Of a stretch of 64,000 nt of DNA, positions 14,501 to 27,136 are shown piece by piece. Position numbers and translations under genes: made by a program. Each line of letters starts with the position of its first letter. The stretch's first letter is position 1. The stretch covers positions 3,305 through 67,304 of the forward strand of contig JAWKAU010000208.1 of the NCBI GenBank assembly GCA_033398695.1, in the 5' to 3' direction. The notes under the pieces were generated by a model. It was given only the letters and a program-made list of their open reading frames with translations, ran no database searches and had not been told where the DNA came from. This DNA comes from Orobanche coerulescens (Eukaryota; Streptophyta; Magnoliopsida; Lamiales; Orobanchaceae).

Positions 14501-17199
14501 TAACGAAGGAGATATGGCCGAAACGGTGGCATGTGCCGGAAAAAGAAGCTCATCGAGGGCCTCCTCTAATTGCGTCGTCGTGGCCTCAGAAACTGTTTTG
14601 ACCATATCTCCTTCGTTACTTATCCGATTGGGACGATTCTCGAAGCGTTAGAAACCTTATTCGAAGACCTATAACTTTATGCGATCAAATATCGATTACG
14701 AACCGGAATCCAAAATTTCCAACTTTCGATCATTTCCCCTAGGGGTACCTAGGAAAATCACTGAAAAATTTTGAAATAAAAATTCAATTTTTTTGTCGAG
14801 ATTGCACGGATATTTATTTATAGTGTCCGTGATGAGATTTTGTTATTTGCAAGAGTCTATCACTGTAGATCATGAATATATCCCGAGAATGTGTCCTTTC
14901 TTTTATTGAGCCTCTCACCATGAATCCGGGAATCAAATTTCGATTTTGATTTTTTATATCTATAGTACTTTGAATAATCTTTCCAACGCCGCTTGAATCG
15001 ACCCAATCGGACGAATAACGAAGGAGATATGGCCAAAACAATGGAGGAACAGCAATTGAGAAACGGCAAAAAACATCCGGAAGTGTCCACAAAATTGTCG
15101 ATTATCGTATCGATCTCGCCCCATGTCGTAGGCCTTTGAATTAGCCTCCCATAGCAGCAAGAATCGACCCAATCCGATAAATAACGAAGGAGATATGGCC
15201 AAAACGGTGGCATGTGCCGGAAAAAGAAGCTCATCGGGGGCCTCCTCTAATTGCGTCGTCGTGGCCTCAGAAACTGTTTTGACCATATCTCCTTCGTTAC
15301 TTATCCGATTGGGACGATTCTCGAAGCGTTAGAAACCTTATTCGAAGACCTATAACTTTATGCGATCAAATATCGATTACGAACCGGAATCCAAAATTTC
15401 CAACTTTCGATCATTTCCCCTAGGGGTACCCCTAGGGAAAATCACCTGAAAAATTTTCGAAATAAAAATTCTATTTTTTTATCCAGGATTGCACGGATAT
15501 TTATTTATAGTGTCCCGTGATGAGATTTTGTTATTTGCAAGAGTCTATCACATGTAGATCCGAATATATCCCAGAATGTGTCCTTCCTTTTATTCGAGCC
15601 TCTCACCATGAATCCGGGAATCAAATTTCGATTTTGATTTTTTATATCTATAGTACTTTGAATAATCTTTCCAACGCCGCTTGAATCGACCCAATCGGAC
15701 GAATAACGAAGGAGATATGGCCAAAACAATGGAGGAACAACAATTGAGAAACGGCAAAAAACATCCGGAAGTGTCCACAAAAGTAACGAGTATCGTATCG
15801 GTCTCGCCCCATGTCGTAGGCCTTTGAATTAGCCTCCCATAGCAGCAAGAATCGACCCAATCCGATAAATAACTTGAAGGAGATATGGCGAAAGCGGTGG
15901 CATGTGCCGGAAAAAGAAGCTCATCGGGGGCCTCCTCTAATTGCGTCGTCGTGGCCTCAGAAACTGTTTTGACCATATCTCCTTCGTTACTTATCCGATT
16001 GGGACGATTCTCGAAGCGTTAGAAACCTTATTCGAAGACCTATAACTTTATGCGATCAAATATCGATTACGAACCGGAATCGAAAATTTCCAACTTTCGA
16101 TCATTTCCCTAGGGTACCCACAGGAAAATCACTGAAAAATTTTGAAATAAAAATTCAATTTTTTTGTCGAGGATTGCACGGATATTTATTTATAGTGTCC
16201 GTGATGAGATTTTGTTATTTGCAAGAGTCTATCACTGTAGATCCGCGAATATATCCCGAGAATGTGTCCTTCCTTTTATTCGAGCCTCTCACCATGAATC
16301 AGGAATCAAATTTCGATTTTGATTTTTATATCTATAGTACTTTGAATAATCTTTCCAACGCCGCTTGAATCGACCCAATCGGACGAATAACGAAGGAGAT
16401 ATGGCCAAAACAATGGAGGAGCGACAATTGAGAAGCGGCAAAAAACATCAGGAAGTGTCCACAAAATTGGCGATTATCGTATCGATCTCGCCCCATGTCG
16501 TAGGCCTTTGAATTAGCCTCCCATAGCAGCAAGAATCGACCCAATCCGATAAATAACTTGAAGGAGATATGGCGAAAGCGGTGGCATGTGCCGGAAAAAG
16601 AAGCTCATCGGGGCCTCCTCTAATTGCGTCGTCGTGGCCTCGAAGCTGTTTTGACCATATCTCCTTCGTTACTTATCCGATTGGGACGATTCTCGAAGCG
16701 TTAGAAACCTTATTCGAAGACCTATAACTTTATGCGATCAAATATCGATTACGAACCGGAATCAAAATTTCCAACTTTCGATCATTTCCCCAGGGGTACC
16801 CACAGGAAAATCACTGAAAAATTTTGAAATAAAAATTCAATTTTTTGTCGAGGATTGCACGGATATTTATTTATAGTGTCCGTGATGAGATTTTGTTATT
16901 TGCAAGAGTCTATCACTGTAGATCCGCCGAATATATCCCAGAATGTGTCCTTCCTTTTATTCGAGCCTCTCACCATGAATCCGGGAATCAAATTTCGATT
17001 TCAATTTTTTATATCTATAGTACTTTGAATAATCTTTCCAACGCCGCTTGAATCGACCCAATCGGACGAATAACGAAGGAGATATGGCCAAAACAATGGA
17101 GGAACAGCAATTGAGAAACGGAAAAAAAATCAGGAAGTGTCCACAAAATTGACGATTATCGTATCGATCTCACCCCATGTCGTAGGCCTTTGAATTAGC

Positions 17200-18100
17200 C
17201 TCCCATAGCAGCATGAATCGACCCAATCCGATAAATAATGAAGGAGATATGGCCGACACGGTGGCATGTGCCGGAAAAAGTAGCTCATCGGGGGCCTCCT
17301 CTAATTGCGTCGTCGTGGCCTCACTTTTACCAGAAACTGTTTTGACCATATCTCCTTCGTTACTTATCCGATTGGGGCGATTCTCGAATCGTTAGAAACC
17401 TTATTCGAAGACCTATTACTTTCTGCGATCAAATATCGATTACGAACCGGAATCCAAAATTTCCAACTTTCGATCATTTCCCCTAGGGGTACCCCTAGGG
17501 AAAATCACCTGAAAAATTTTCGAAATAAAAATTCAATTTTTTTGTCCAGGATTGCACGGATATTTATTTATAGTGTCCCGTGATGAGATTTTGTTCTTTG
17601 CAAGAGTATATCACCTGTAGATCCGCCGAATATATCCCAGAATGTGTCCTTCCTTTTATTCGAGCCTCTCACCATGAATCCGGGAATCAAATTTCGATTT
17701 CGATTTTTTATATCTATAGTACTTTGAATAATCTTTCCAACGCCGCTTGAATCGACCCAATCGGACGAATAACGAAGGAGATATGGCCAAAACAATGGAG
17801 GAACAGCAATTGAGAAACGGAAAAAAAATCCGGAAGTGTCCACAAAATTGACGATTATCGTATCGATCTCGCCCCATGTCGTAGGCCTTTGAATTAGCCT
17901 CCCATAGCAGCATGAATCGACCCAATCCGATAAATAACGAAGGAGATATGGCCGACACGGTGGCATGTGCCGGAAAAAGTAGCTCATCGGGGGCCTCCTC
18001 TAATTGCGTCGTCGTGGCCTCACTTTTACCAGAAACTGTTTTGACCATATCTCCTTCGTTACTTATCCGATTGGGGCGATTCTCGAAGCGTTAGAAACCT
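17200..18100. repeat. Satellite monomer variant with 9-bp CTTTTACCA insertion (left cluster)
   Basis: Two adjacent monomers read GGCCTCACTTTTACCAGAAAC (17,319 and 18,017 region) where others read GGCCTCAGAAAC. They also share GCATGAATCGACC, GGCCGACACGG and AAAGTAGCTC. The same 9-bp insertion recurs near 24,208, in a monomer also sharing GCATGAATCGACC. These are neighbour-to-neighbour copies of one variant. Confidence 0.8.
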
Positions 18101-19359
18101 TATTCGAAGACCTATAACTTTCTGCGATCAAATATCGATTACGAACCGGAATCCAAAATTTCCAACTTTCGATCATTTCCCCTAGGGGTACCCCTAGGGA
18201 AAATCACCTGAAAAATTTTCGAAATAAAAATTCAATTTTTTTGTCCAGGATTGCACGGATATTTATTTATAGTGCCCGTGATGAGATTTTGTTATTTGCA
18301 AGAGTCTATCACCTGTAGATCCGCCGAATATATCCCAGAATGTGTCCTTCCTTTTATTCGAGCCTCTCACCATGAATCCGGGAATCAAATTTCGATTTTG
18401 AATTTTTATATCTATAGTACTTTGAATAATCTTTCCAACGCCGCTTGAATCGACCCAATCGGACGAATAACGAAGGAGATATGGCCAAAACAATGGAGGA
18501 ACAGCAATTGAGAAACGGCAAAAAATATCCGGAAGTGTCCACAAAATTGACGATTATCGTATCGATCTCGCCCCATGTCGTAGGCCTTTGAATTAGCCTC
18601 CCATAGCAGCAAGAATCGACCCAATCCGATAAATAACGAAGGAGATATGGCCGAAACGGTGGCATGTGCCGGAAAAAGAAGCTCATCGGGGGCCTCTCCT
18701 CTAATTGCGTCGCCGTGGCCTCAGAAACTGTTTTGACCATATCTCCTTCGTTACTTATCCGATTGGGACGATTCTCGAACCTTAGAAACCTTATTCGAAG
18801 ACCTATAACTTTATGCGATCAAATATCGATTACGAACCGGAATCCAAAATTTTCAACTTTCTATCATTTCCCCTAGGGGTACCCCTAGGGAAAATCACCT
18901 GAAAAATTTTCGAAATAAAAATTAAATTTTTTTGTCCAGGATTGCACGGATATTTATTTATAGTGTCCCGTGATGATATTTTGTTATTTGCAAGAGTCTA
19001 TCACCTGTAGATCCGCCGAATATATCCCAGAATGTGTCCTTCCTTTTATTCGAGCCTCTCACCATGAATTCGGGAATCAAATTTCGATTTTGATTTTTGA
19101 TATCTATAGTACTTTGAATAATCTTTCAAACGCCGCTTGAATCGACCCAATCGGACGAATAACGAAGGAGATATGGCCAAAACAATGGAGGAACAGCAAT
19201 TGAGAAACGGCAAAAAACATCCGGAAGTGTCCACAAAATTGACGATTATCGTATCGATCTCGCCCCATGTCGTAGGCCTTTGAATTAGCCTCCCATAGCA
19301 GCAATAATCGACCCAATCCGATAAATAACTTGAAGGAGATATGGCGAAAGCGGTGGCAT

Positions 19360-19505
19360 GTGCCGGTATAAGAAGCTCTTCGTTGGGCTCCTATAATTGC
19401 GTCGTAGTGGCCTCAGAATATGTTTTGAACATATATCATTCGTTTCTTATCCTATTGTGACGATTCTCGTAGATTTTTAAACCTTATTCGAAGACCTTTA
19501 AGTTT
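19360..19505. repeat. Locally divergent patch in satellite (T-biased)
   Basis: About 145 bp of an otherwise typical monomer carries a dense set of substitutions, largely to T (GCCGGTATAAGAAGCTCTTC, ATATCATTCGTTTCTTATCC, TTTTTAAACC). The sequence on both sides is normal. A 36,120-36,250 patch (TATCCCTGTTTTTGTCC) and 38,770-38,860 behave the same way. Confidence 0.7.
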
Positions 19506-22500
19506 ATGCGATCAAATATCGATTACGAACCGGAATCGAAAATTTCCAACTTTCGATCATTTCCCCAAAGGTACCCCAGGAAAATCACTGAAAAATTTTG
19601 AAATAAAAATTCAATTTTTTTGTCGAGGATTGCACGGATATTTATTTATAGTGTCCGTGATGAGATTTTGTTATTTGCAAGAGTCTATCACTGTAGATCC
19701 GCGAATATATCCCGAATGTGTCCTTCCTTTTATTCGAGCCTCTCACCATGAATCAGGGAATCAAATTTCGATTTTGATTTTTTATATCTATAGTACTTTG
19801 AATAATCTTTCCAACGCCGCTTGAATCGACCCAATCGGACGAATAACGAAGGAGATATGGCCAAAACAATGGAGGAACAGCAATTGAGAAACGGCAAAAA
19901 ACATCCGGAAGTGTCCACAAAATTGACGATTATCGTATCGATCTCGCCCCATGTCGTAGGCCTTTGAATTAGCCTCCCATAGCAGCAAGAATCGACCCAA
20001 TCCGATAAATAACGAAGGAGATATGGCCGAAACGGTGGCATGTGCCGGAAAAAGAAGCTCATCGAGGACCTCCTCTAATTGCGTCGTCGTGGCCTCAGAA
20101 ACTGTTTTGACCATATCTCCTTCGTTACTTATCCGATTGGGACGATTCTCGAAGCGTTAGAAACCTTATTCGAAGACCTATAACTTTATGCGATCAAATA
20201 TCGATTACGAACCGGAATCCAAAATTTCCAACTTTCGATCATTTCCCCAGGGTACCCACAAGGAAAATCACTGAAAAATTTTGAAATAAAAATTCAATTT
20301 TTTGTCGAGGATTGCACGGATATTTATTTATAGTGTCCGTGATGAGATTTTGTTATTTGCAAGAGTCTATCACTGTAGATCATGAATATATCCCGAGAAT
20401 GTGTCCTTCCTTTTATTCGAGCCTCTAACCATGAATCCGGGAATCAAATTTTGATTTTGATTTTTTATATCTATAGTACTTTGAATAATCTTTCCAACGC
20501 CGCTTGAATCGACCCAATCGGACGAATAACGAAGGAGATATGGCCAAAACAATGGAGGAACAGCAATTGAGAAACGGCAAAAAAACATCCGGAAGTGTCC
20601 ACAAAATTGACGATTATCGTATCGATCTCGCCCCATGTCGTAGGCCTTTGAATTAGCCTCCCGTAGCAGCAAGAATCGGCCCAATCCGATAAATAACGAA
20701 GGAGATATGGCCGAAACGGTGGCATGTGCCGGAAAAAGAAGCTCATCGGGGGCCTCCTCTAATTGCGTCGTCGTGGCCTCAGAAACTGTTTTGACCATAT
20801 CTCCTTCGTTACTTATCCGATTGGGACGATTCTCGAAGCGTTAGAAACCTTATTCGAAGACCTATAACTTTATGCGATCAAATATCGATTACGAACCGGA
20901 ATCCAAAATTTCCAACTTTCGATCATTTCCCCTAGGGGTACCCTAGGGAAAATCACCTGAAAAATTTTCGAAATAAAAATTCAATTTTTTTGTCGAGGAT
21001 TGCACGGTTATTTGTTTTTAGTGTCCCGTGATGATATTTTGTTATTTTCAAGAGTCTATCACTGTAGATCCGCCGAATATATCCCAGAATGTGTCCTTAC
21101 TTTTATTCGAGCCTCTCACCATGAATCCGGGAATCAAATTTTGATTTTGATTTTTTATATCTATAGTACTTTGAATAATCTTTCCAACGCCGCTTGAATC
21201 GACCCAATCGGACGAATAACGAAGGAGATATGGCCAAAACAATGGAGGAACAGCAATTGAGAAACGGCAAAAAATATCGAGAAGTGTCCACAAAATTGAC
21301 GATTATCGTATCGATCTCGCCCCATGTCGTAGGCCTTTGAATTAGACTCCCATAGCAGCAAGAATCGACCCAATCCGATAAATAACGAAGGAGATATGGC
21401 CGAAATGGTGGCATGTGCCGGAAAAAGAAGCTCATCGGGGGCCTCCTCTAATTGCGTCGTCGTGGCCTCAGAAACTGTTTTGACCATATCTCCTTCGTTA
21501 CTTATCCGATTGGAACGATTCTCGAAGCGTTAGAAACCTTATTCGAAGACCTATAACTTTATGCGATCAAATATCGATTACGAACCGGAATCGAAAATTT
21601 CCAACTTTCGATCATTTCCCCTAGGGGTACCCCTAGGAAAAATCACCTGAAAAATTTTCGAAATAAAAATTCAATTTTTTTGTCCAGGATTGCACGGATA
21701 TTTATTTATAGTGTCCCGTGATGAGATTTTGTTATTTGCAAGAGTCTATCACTTGTAGATCCGCCGAATATATCCCAGAATGTGTCCTTACTTTTATTCG
21801 AGCCTCTCACCATGAATCCGGGAATAAAAAATCGAATTTGATTTTTAATATCAATAGTACTTAGAATAATCTTACAAACGCCTCTTGAAACGACCCAATC
21901 TGACCAATAACTTGAAGGAGATATGGCCAAAACAATGGAGGAACAGCAATTGAGAAACGGCAAAAAACATCCGGAAGTGTCCACAAAATTGACGATTATC
22001 GTATCGATCTCGCCCCATGTCGTAGGCCTTTGAATTAGCCTCCCATAGCAGCAAGAATCGACCCAATCCGATAAATAACGAAGGACATATGGCCGAAACG
22101 GTGGCATGTGCCGGAAAAAGAAGCTCATCGGGGGCCTCCTCTAATTGCGTCGTCGTGGCCTCAGAAACTGTTTTGACCATATCTCCTTCGTTACTTATCC
22201 GATTGGGACGATTCTCGAAGCGTTAGAAACCTTATTCGAAGACCTATAACTTTATGCGATCAAATATCGATTACGAACCGGAATCCAAAATTTCCAACTT
22301 TCGATCATTTCCCCAAGGGTACCACAGGAAAAATCACTGAAAAATTTTGAAATAAAAATTCAATTTTTTTGTCGAGATTGCACGGATATTTATTTATAGT
22401 GTCCGTGATGAGATTTTGTTATTTGCAAGAGTCTATCACTGTAGATCCATGAATATATCCCAGAATGTGTCCTTCCTTTTATTCGAGCCTCTCACCATGA

Positions 22501-24734
22501 ATTCAGGAATCAAATTTCGATTTTGATTTTTTATATCTATAGTACTTTGAATAATCTTTCCAACGCCGCTTGAATCGACCCAATCGGACGAATAACGAAG
22601 GAGATATGGCCAAAACAATGGAGGAACAGCAATTGAGAAACGGCAAAAAACATCCGGAAGTGTCCACAAAATTGACGATTATCGTATCGATCTCGCCCCA
22701 TGTCGTAGGCCTTTGAATTAGCCTCCCATAGCAGCAAGAATCGACCCAATCCGATAAATAACTTGAAGGAGTTATGGCCGAAAGGGTGGCATGTGCCGGA
22801 AAAAGAAGCTCATCGGGGGCCTCCTCTAATTGCGTCGTCGTGGCCTCAGAAACTGTTTTGACCATATCTCCTTCGTTACTTATCCGATTGGGACGATTCT
22901 CGAAGCGTTAGAAACCTTATTCGAAGACCTATAACTTTATGCGATCAAATATCGATTACGAACCGGAATCGAAAATTTCCAACTTTCGATCATTTCCCTA
23001 GGGTACCTAGGGAAAATCACTGAAAAATTTTGAAATAAAAATTCAATTTTTTTGTCGAGGATTGCACGGATATTTATTTATAGTGTCCGTGATGAGATTT
23101 TGTTATTTGCAAGAGTCTATCACTGTAGATCATGAATATATCCGAGAATGTGTCCTTCCTTTTATTCGAGCCTCTCACCATGAATCAGGAATCAAATTTC
23201 GATTTTGATTTTTATATCTATAGTACTTTGAATAATCTTTCCAACGCCGCTTGAATCGACCCAATCGGACGAATAACGAAGGAGATATGGCCAAAACAAT
23301 GGAGGAACGACAATTGAGAAGCGGCAAAAAACATCAGGAAGTGTCCACAAAATTGGCGATTATCGTATCGATCTCGCCCCATGTCGTAGGCCTTTGAATT
23401 AGCCTCCCATAGCAGCAAGAATCGACCCAATCCGATAAATAACTTGAAGGAGATATGGCGAAGCGGTGGCATGTGCCGGAAAAAGAAGCTCATCGGGGCC
23501 TCCTCTAATTGCGTCGTCGTGGCCTCGAAGCTGTTTTGACCATATCTCCTTCGTTACTTATCCGATTGGGACGATTCTCGAAGCGTTAGAAACCTTATTC
23601 GAAGACCTATAACTTTATGCGATCAAATATCGATTACGAACCGGAATCGAAAATTTCCAACTTTCGATCATTTCCCAAGGGTACCTAGGGAAAATCACTG
23701 AAAAATTTTGAAATAAAAATTCAATTTTTTTGTCGAGGATTGCACGGATATTTATTTATAGTGTCCGTGATGAGATTTTGTTATTTGCAAGAGTCTATCA
23801 CTGTAGATCCGCGAATATATCCCGAATGTGTCCTTCCTTTTATTCGAGCCTCTCACCATGAATCAGGAATCAAATTTCGATTTTGATTTTTATATCTATA
23901 GTACTTTGAATAATCTTTCCAACGCCGCTTGAATCGACCCAATCGGACGAATAACTTGAAGGAGATATGGCCAAAACAATGGAGGAACGACAATTGAGAA
24001 AGCGGCAAAAAACATCAGGAAGTGTCCACACACTTGACGATTATCGTATCGATCTCACCCCATGTCGTAGGCCTTGGAATTAGCCTCCCAGCGCAGCATG
24101 AATCGACCCAATACGATAAATAACCAACGAGATATGGCGAAAGCGGTGGCATGTGCCGGAAAAAGAAGCTCATCGAAGGCCTCCTCTAATTGCGTCGTCG
24201 TGGCCTCACTTTTACCAGAAACTGTTTTGACCATATCTCCTTCGTTACTTATCCGATTGGGGCGATTCTCGAATCGTTAGAAACCTTATTCGAAGACCTA
24301 TTACTTTCTGCGATCAAATATCGATTACGAACCGGAATCCAAAATTTCCAACTTTCGATCATTTCCCACAGGGTACCCACAAGGAAAATCACTGAAAAAT
24401 TTTGAAATAAAAATTCAATTTTTTTGTCGAGGATTGCACGGATATTTATTTATAGTGTCCGTGATGAGATTTTGTTATTTGCAAGAGTCTATCACTGTAG
24501 ATCCGCGAATATATCCCGAATGTGTCCTTCCTTTTATTCGAGCCTCTCACCATGAATCAGGGAATCAAATTTCGATTTTGATTTTTATATCTATAGTACT
24601 TTGAATAATCTTTCCAACGCCGCTTGAATCGACCCAATCGGACGAATAACGAAGGAGATATGGCCAAAACAATGGAGGAGCGACAATTGAGAAAGCGGCA
24701 AAAAACATCAGGAAGTGTCCACAAAATTGGCGAT

Positions 24735-24825
24735 TATCTTATCGAACTCGCCCAATGTCGTAGGCCTTTGAATTAGCCACCCAAAGCAGCAAAAATAGAC
24801 CCAATCCGAAAAAAAACGAAGGAGA
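24735..24825. repeat. Locally divergent patch in satellite (A-biased)
   Basis: About 90 bp has substitutions mostly to A (GAACTCGCCCAATG, AGCCACCCAAAGCAGC, CCGAAAAAAAACG), flanked by standard sequence. A second A-biased patch lies at 21,825-21,910 (GGGAATAAAAAATCG, TTACAAACGCCTC). Confidence 0.7.
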
Positions 24826-26700
24826 TATGGCGAAAGCGGTGGCATGTGCCGGAAAAAGAAGCTCATCGGGGGCCTCCTCTAATTGCGTCGCCGTGGCCTC
24901 AGAAACTGTTTTGACCATATCTCCTTCGTTACTTATCCGATTGGGACGATTCTCGAAGCGTTAGAAACCTTATTCGAAGACCTATAACTTTATGCGATCA
25001 AATATCGATTACGAACCGGAATCCAAAATTTCCAACTTTCGATCATTTCCCCAAGGAGTACCCACAGGAAAATCACCTGAAAAATTTTGAAATAAAAATT
25101 CAATTTTTTTGTCCAGGATTGCACGGATATTTATTTATAGTGTCCCGTTATGAGATTTTGTTATTTGCAAGAGTCTATCACCTGTAGATCCGCCGAATAT
25201 ATCCCAGAATGTGTCCTTCCTTTTATTCGAGCCTCTCACCATGAATCAGGGAATCAAATTTCGATTTTGATTTTTTATATCTATAGTACTTTGAATAATC
25301 TTTCCAACGCCGCTTGAATCGACCCAATCGGACGAATAACGAAGGAGATATGGCCAAAACAATGGAGGAACAGCAATTGAGAAACGGCAAAAAACATCCG
25401 GAAGTGTCCACAAAATTGACGATTATCGTATCGATCTCGCCCCATGTCGTAGGCCTTTGAATTAGCCTCCCATAGCAGCAAGAATCGACCCAATCCGATA
25501 AATAACGAAGGAGATATGGCCGAAACGGTGGCATGTGCCGGAAAAAGAAGCTCATCGGGGCCCTCCTCTAATTGCGTCGTCGTGGCCTCAGAAACTGTTT
25601 TGACCATATCTCCTTCGTTACTTATCCGATTGGGACGATTCTCGAAGCGTTAGAAACCTTATTCGAAGACCTATAACTTTATGCGATCAAATATCGATTC
25701 CGAACCGGAATCCAAAATTTCCAACTTTCGATCATTTCCCCTAGGAGTACCCCTAGGGAAAATCACCTGAAAAATTTTGAAATAAAAATTCAATTTTTTT
25801 GTCGAGGATTGCACGGATATTTATTTAAATTGTACCGTGATGAGATTTTATTATTTGAAAGAGTATATCACTGTAGATCTGAATATATCCCAGAATGTGT
25901 CCTTCCTTTTATTCGAGCCTCTCACCATGAATCCGGGAATCAAATTTCAATTTTGATTTTTTATATCTATAGTACTTTGAATAATCTTTCCAACGCCGCT
26001 TGAATCGACCCAATCGGACGAATAACGAAGGAGATATGGCCAAAACAATGGAGGAACAACAATTGAGAAACGGCAAAAAACATCCGGAAGTGTCCACAAA
26101 ATTGACGATTATCGTATCGATATCGCCCCATGTCGTAGGCCTTTGAATTAGCCTCCCATAGCATCAAGAATCGACCCAATCCGATAAATAACGAAGGAGA
26201 TATGGCCGAAACGGTGGCATGTGCCGGAAAAAGAAGCTCATCGGGGGCCTCCTCTAATTGCGTCGTCGTGGCCTCAGAAACTGTTTTGACCATATCTCCT
26301 TCGTTACTTATCCGATTGGGACGATTCTCGAAGCGTTAGAAACCTTATTCGAAGACCTATAACTTTATGCGATCAAATATCGATTACGAACCGGAATCCA
26401 AAATTTCCAACTTTCGATCATTTCCCCTAGGGGTACCCCTAGGGAAAATCACCTGAAAAATTTTCGAAATAAAAATTCAATTTTTTTGTCCAGGATTGCA
26501 CGGATATTTATTTATAGTGTCCCGTGATGATATTTTGTTATTTTCAAGAGTCTATCACGTGTAGATCCGTCGAATATATCCCAGAATGTGTCCTTCCTTT
26601 TATTCGAGCCTCTCACCATGAATCCGGGAATCAAATTTCGATTTTGATTTTTTATATCTATAGTACTTTGAATAATCTTTCCAACGCCGCTTGAATCGAC

Positions 26701-26732
26701 CCAATCGGACGAATAACGAAGGAGATATGGCC
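26701..26732 (+). repeat. Satellite module 1 core (direct copy)
   Basis: This 32-bp core runs from CCAATCGG through ACGAAGGAGATATGGCC. It is the first of three diverged copies of one ancestral module inside each monomer, and lies 166 bp before module 2. Read on the minus strand, similarity to module 3 continues beyond the core for roughly 100 bp or more (the GCGTTGGAAAGATTATTCAA stretch pairs with GCGTTAGAAACCTTATTCGA). Confidence 0.85.
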
Positions 26733-26866
26733 AAAACAATGGAGGAACAACAATTGAGAAACGGCAAAAAACATCCGGAAGTGTCCACAAAATTGACGAT
26801 TATCGTATCGATCTCGCCCCGTGTCGTAGGCCTTTGAATTAGCCTCCCATAGCAGCAAGAATCGAC

Positions 26867-26898
26867 CCAATCCGATAAATAACGAAGGAGATATGGCC
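26867..26898 (+). repeat. Satellite module 2 core (direct copy)
   Basis: This is the second copy of the module core, in the same orientation as module 1. It differs from the reverse complement of module 3 at only 3 of 32 positions by eye. Modules 2 and 3 therefore form an inverted repeat with an 81-nt loop, which could fold as a long hairpin in single-stranded DNA or RNA. Confidence 0.85.
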
Positions 26899-26979
26899 GA
26901 AACGGTGGCATGTGCCGGAAAAAGAAGCTCATCGGGGCCTTTCCTCTAATTGCGTCGTCGTGGCCTCAGAAACTGTTTT

Positions 26980-27011
26980 GACCATATCTCCTTCGTTACT
27001 TATCCGATTGG
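26980..27011 (-). repeat. Satellite module 3 core (inverted copy)
   Basis: This is the third copy of the module, on the opposite strand to modules 1 and 2, and reads GACCATATCTCCTTCGTTAC then TTATCCGATTGG on the plus strand. Because of the inversion, plus-strand frames (for example 17213-17395) and minus-strand frames both read as ISPSLLIRLGRF or ISPSLFIGLGRF. That shows the relationship at the translated level. Confidence 0.85.
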
Positions 27012-27116
27012 GACGATTCTCGAAGCGTTAGAAACCTTATTCGAAGACCTATAACTTTATGCGATCAAATATCGATTACGAACCGGAATCCAAAATTTCC
27101 AACTTTCGATCATTTC

Positions 27117-27136
27117 CCCTAGGGGTACCCCTAGGG
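27117..27136. repeat. 20-bp perfect palindrome in each satellite monomer
   Basis: CCCTAGGGGTACCCCTAGGG equals its own reverse complement. It holds a central GGTACC flanked by two CCTAGG. The same perfect form is seen, for example, at 7203-7222. Many other monomers have shortened or scrambled forms (CCCAAGGTACCCACAGG, CCCAGGGTACCCTAGG, CCCTGGGGTACCACAGG). It is by far the most variable part of the monomer, and it is where the organelle-like DNA at 40,785-44,527 is inserted. Confidence 0.9.
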
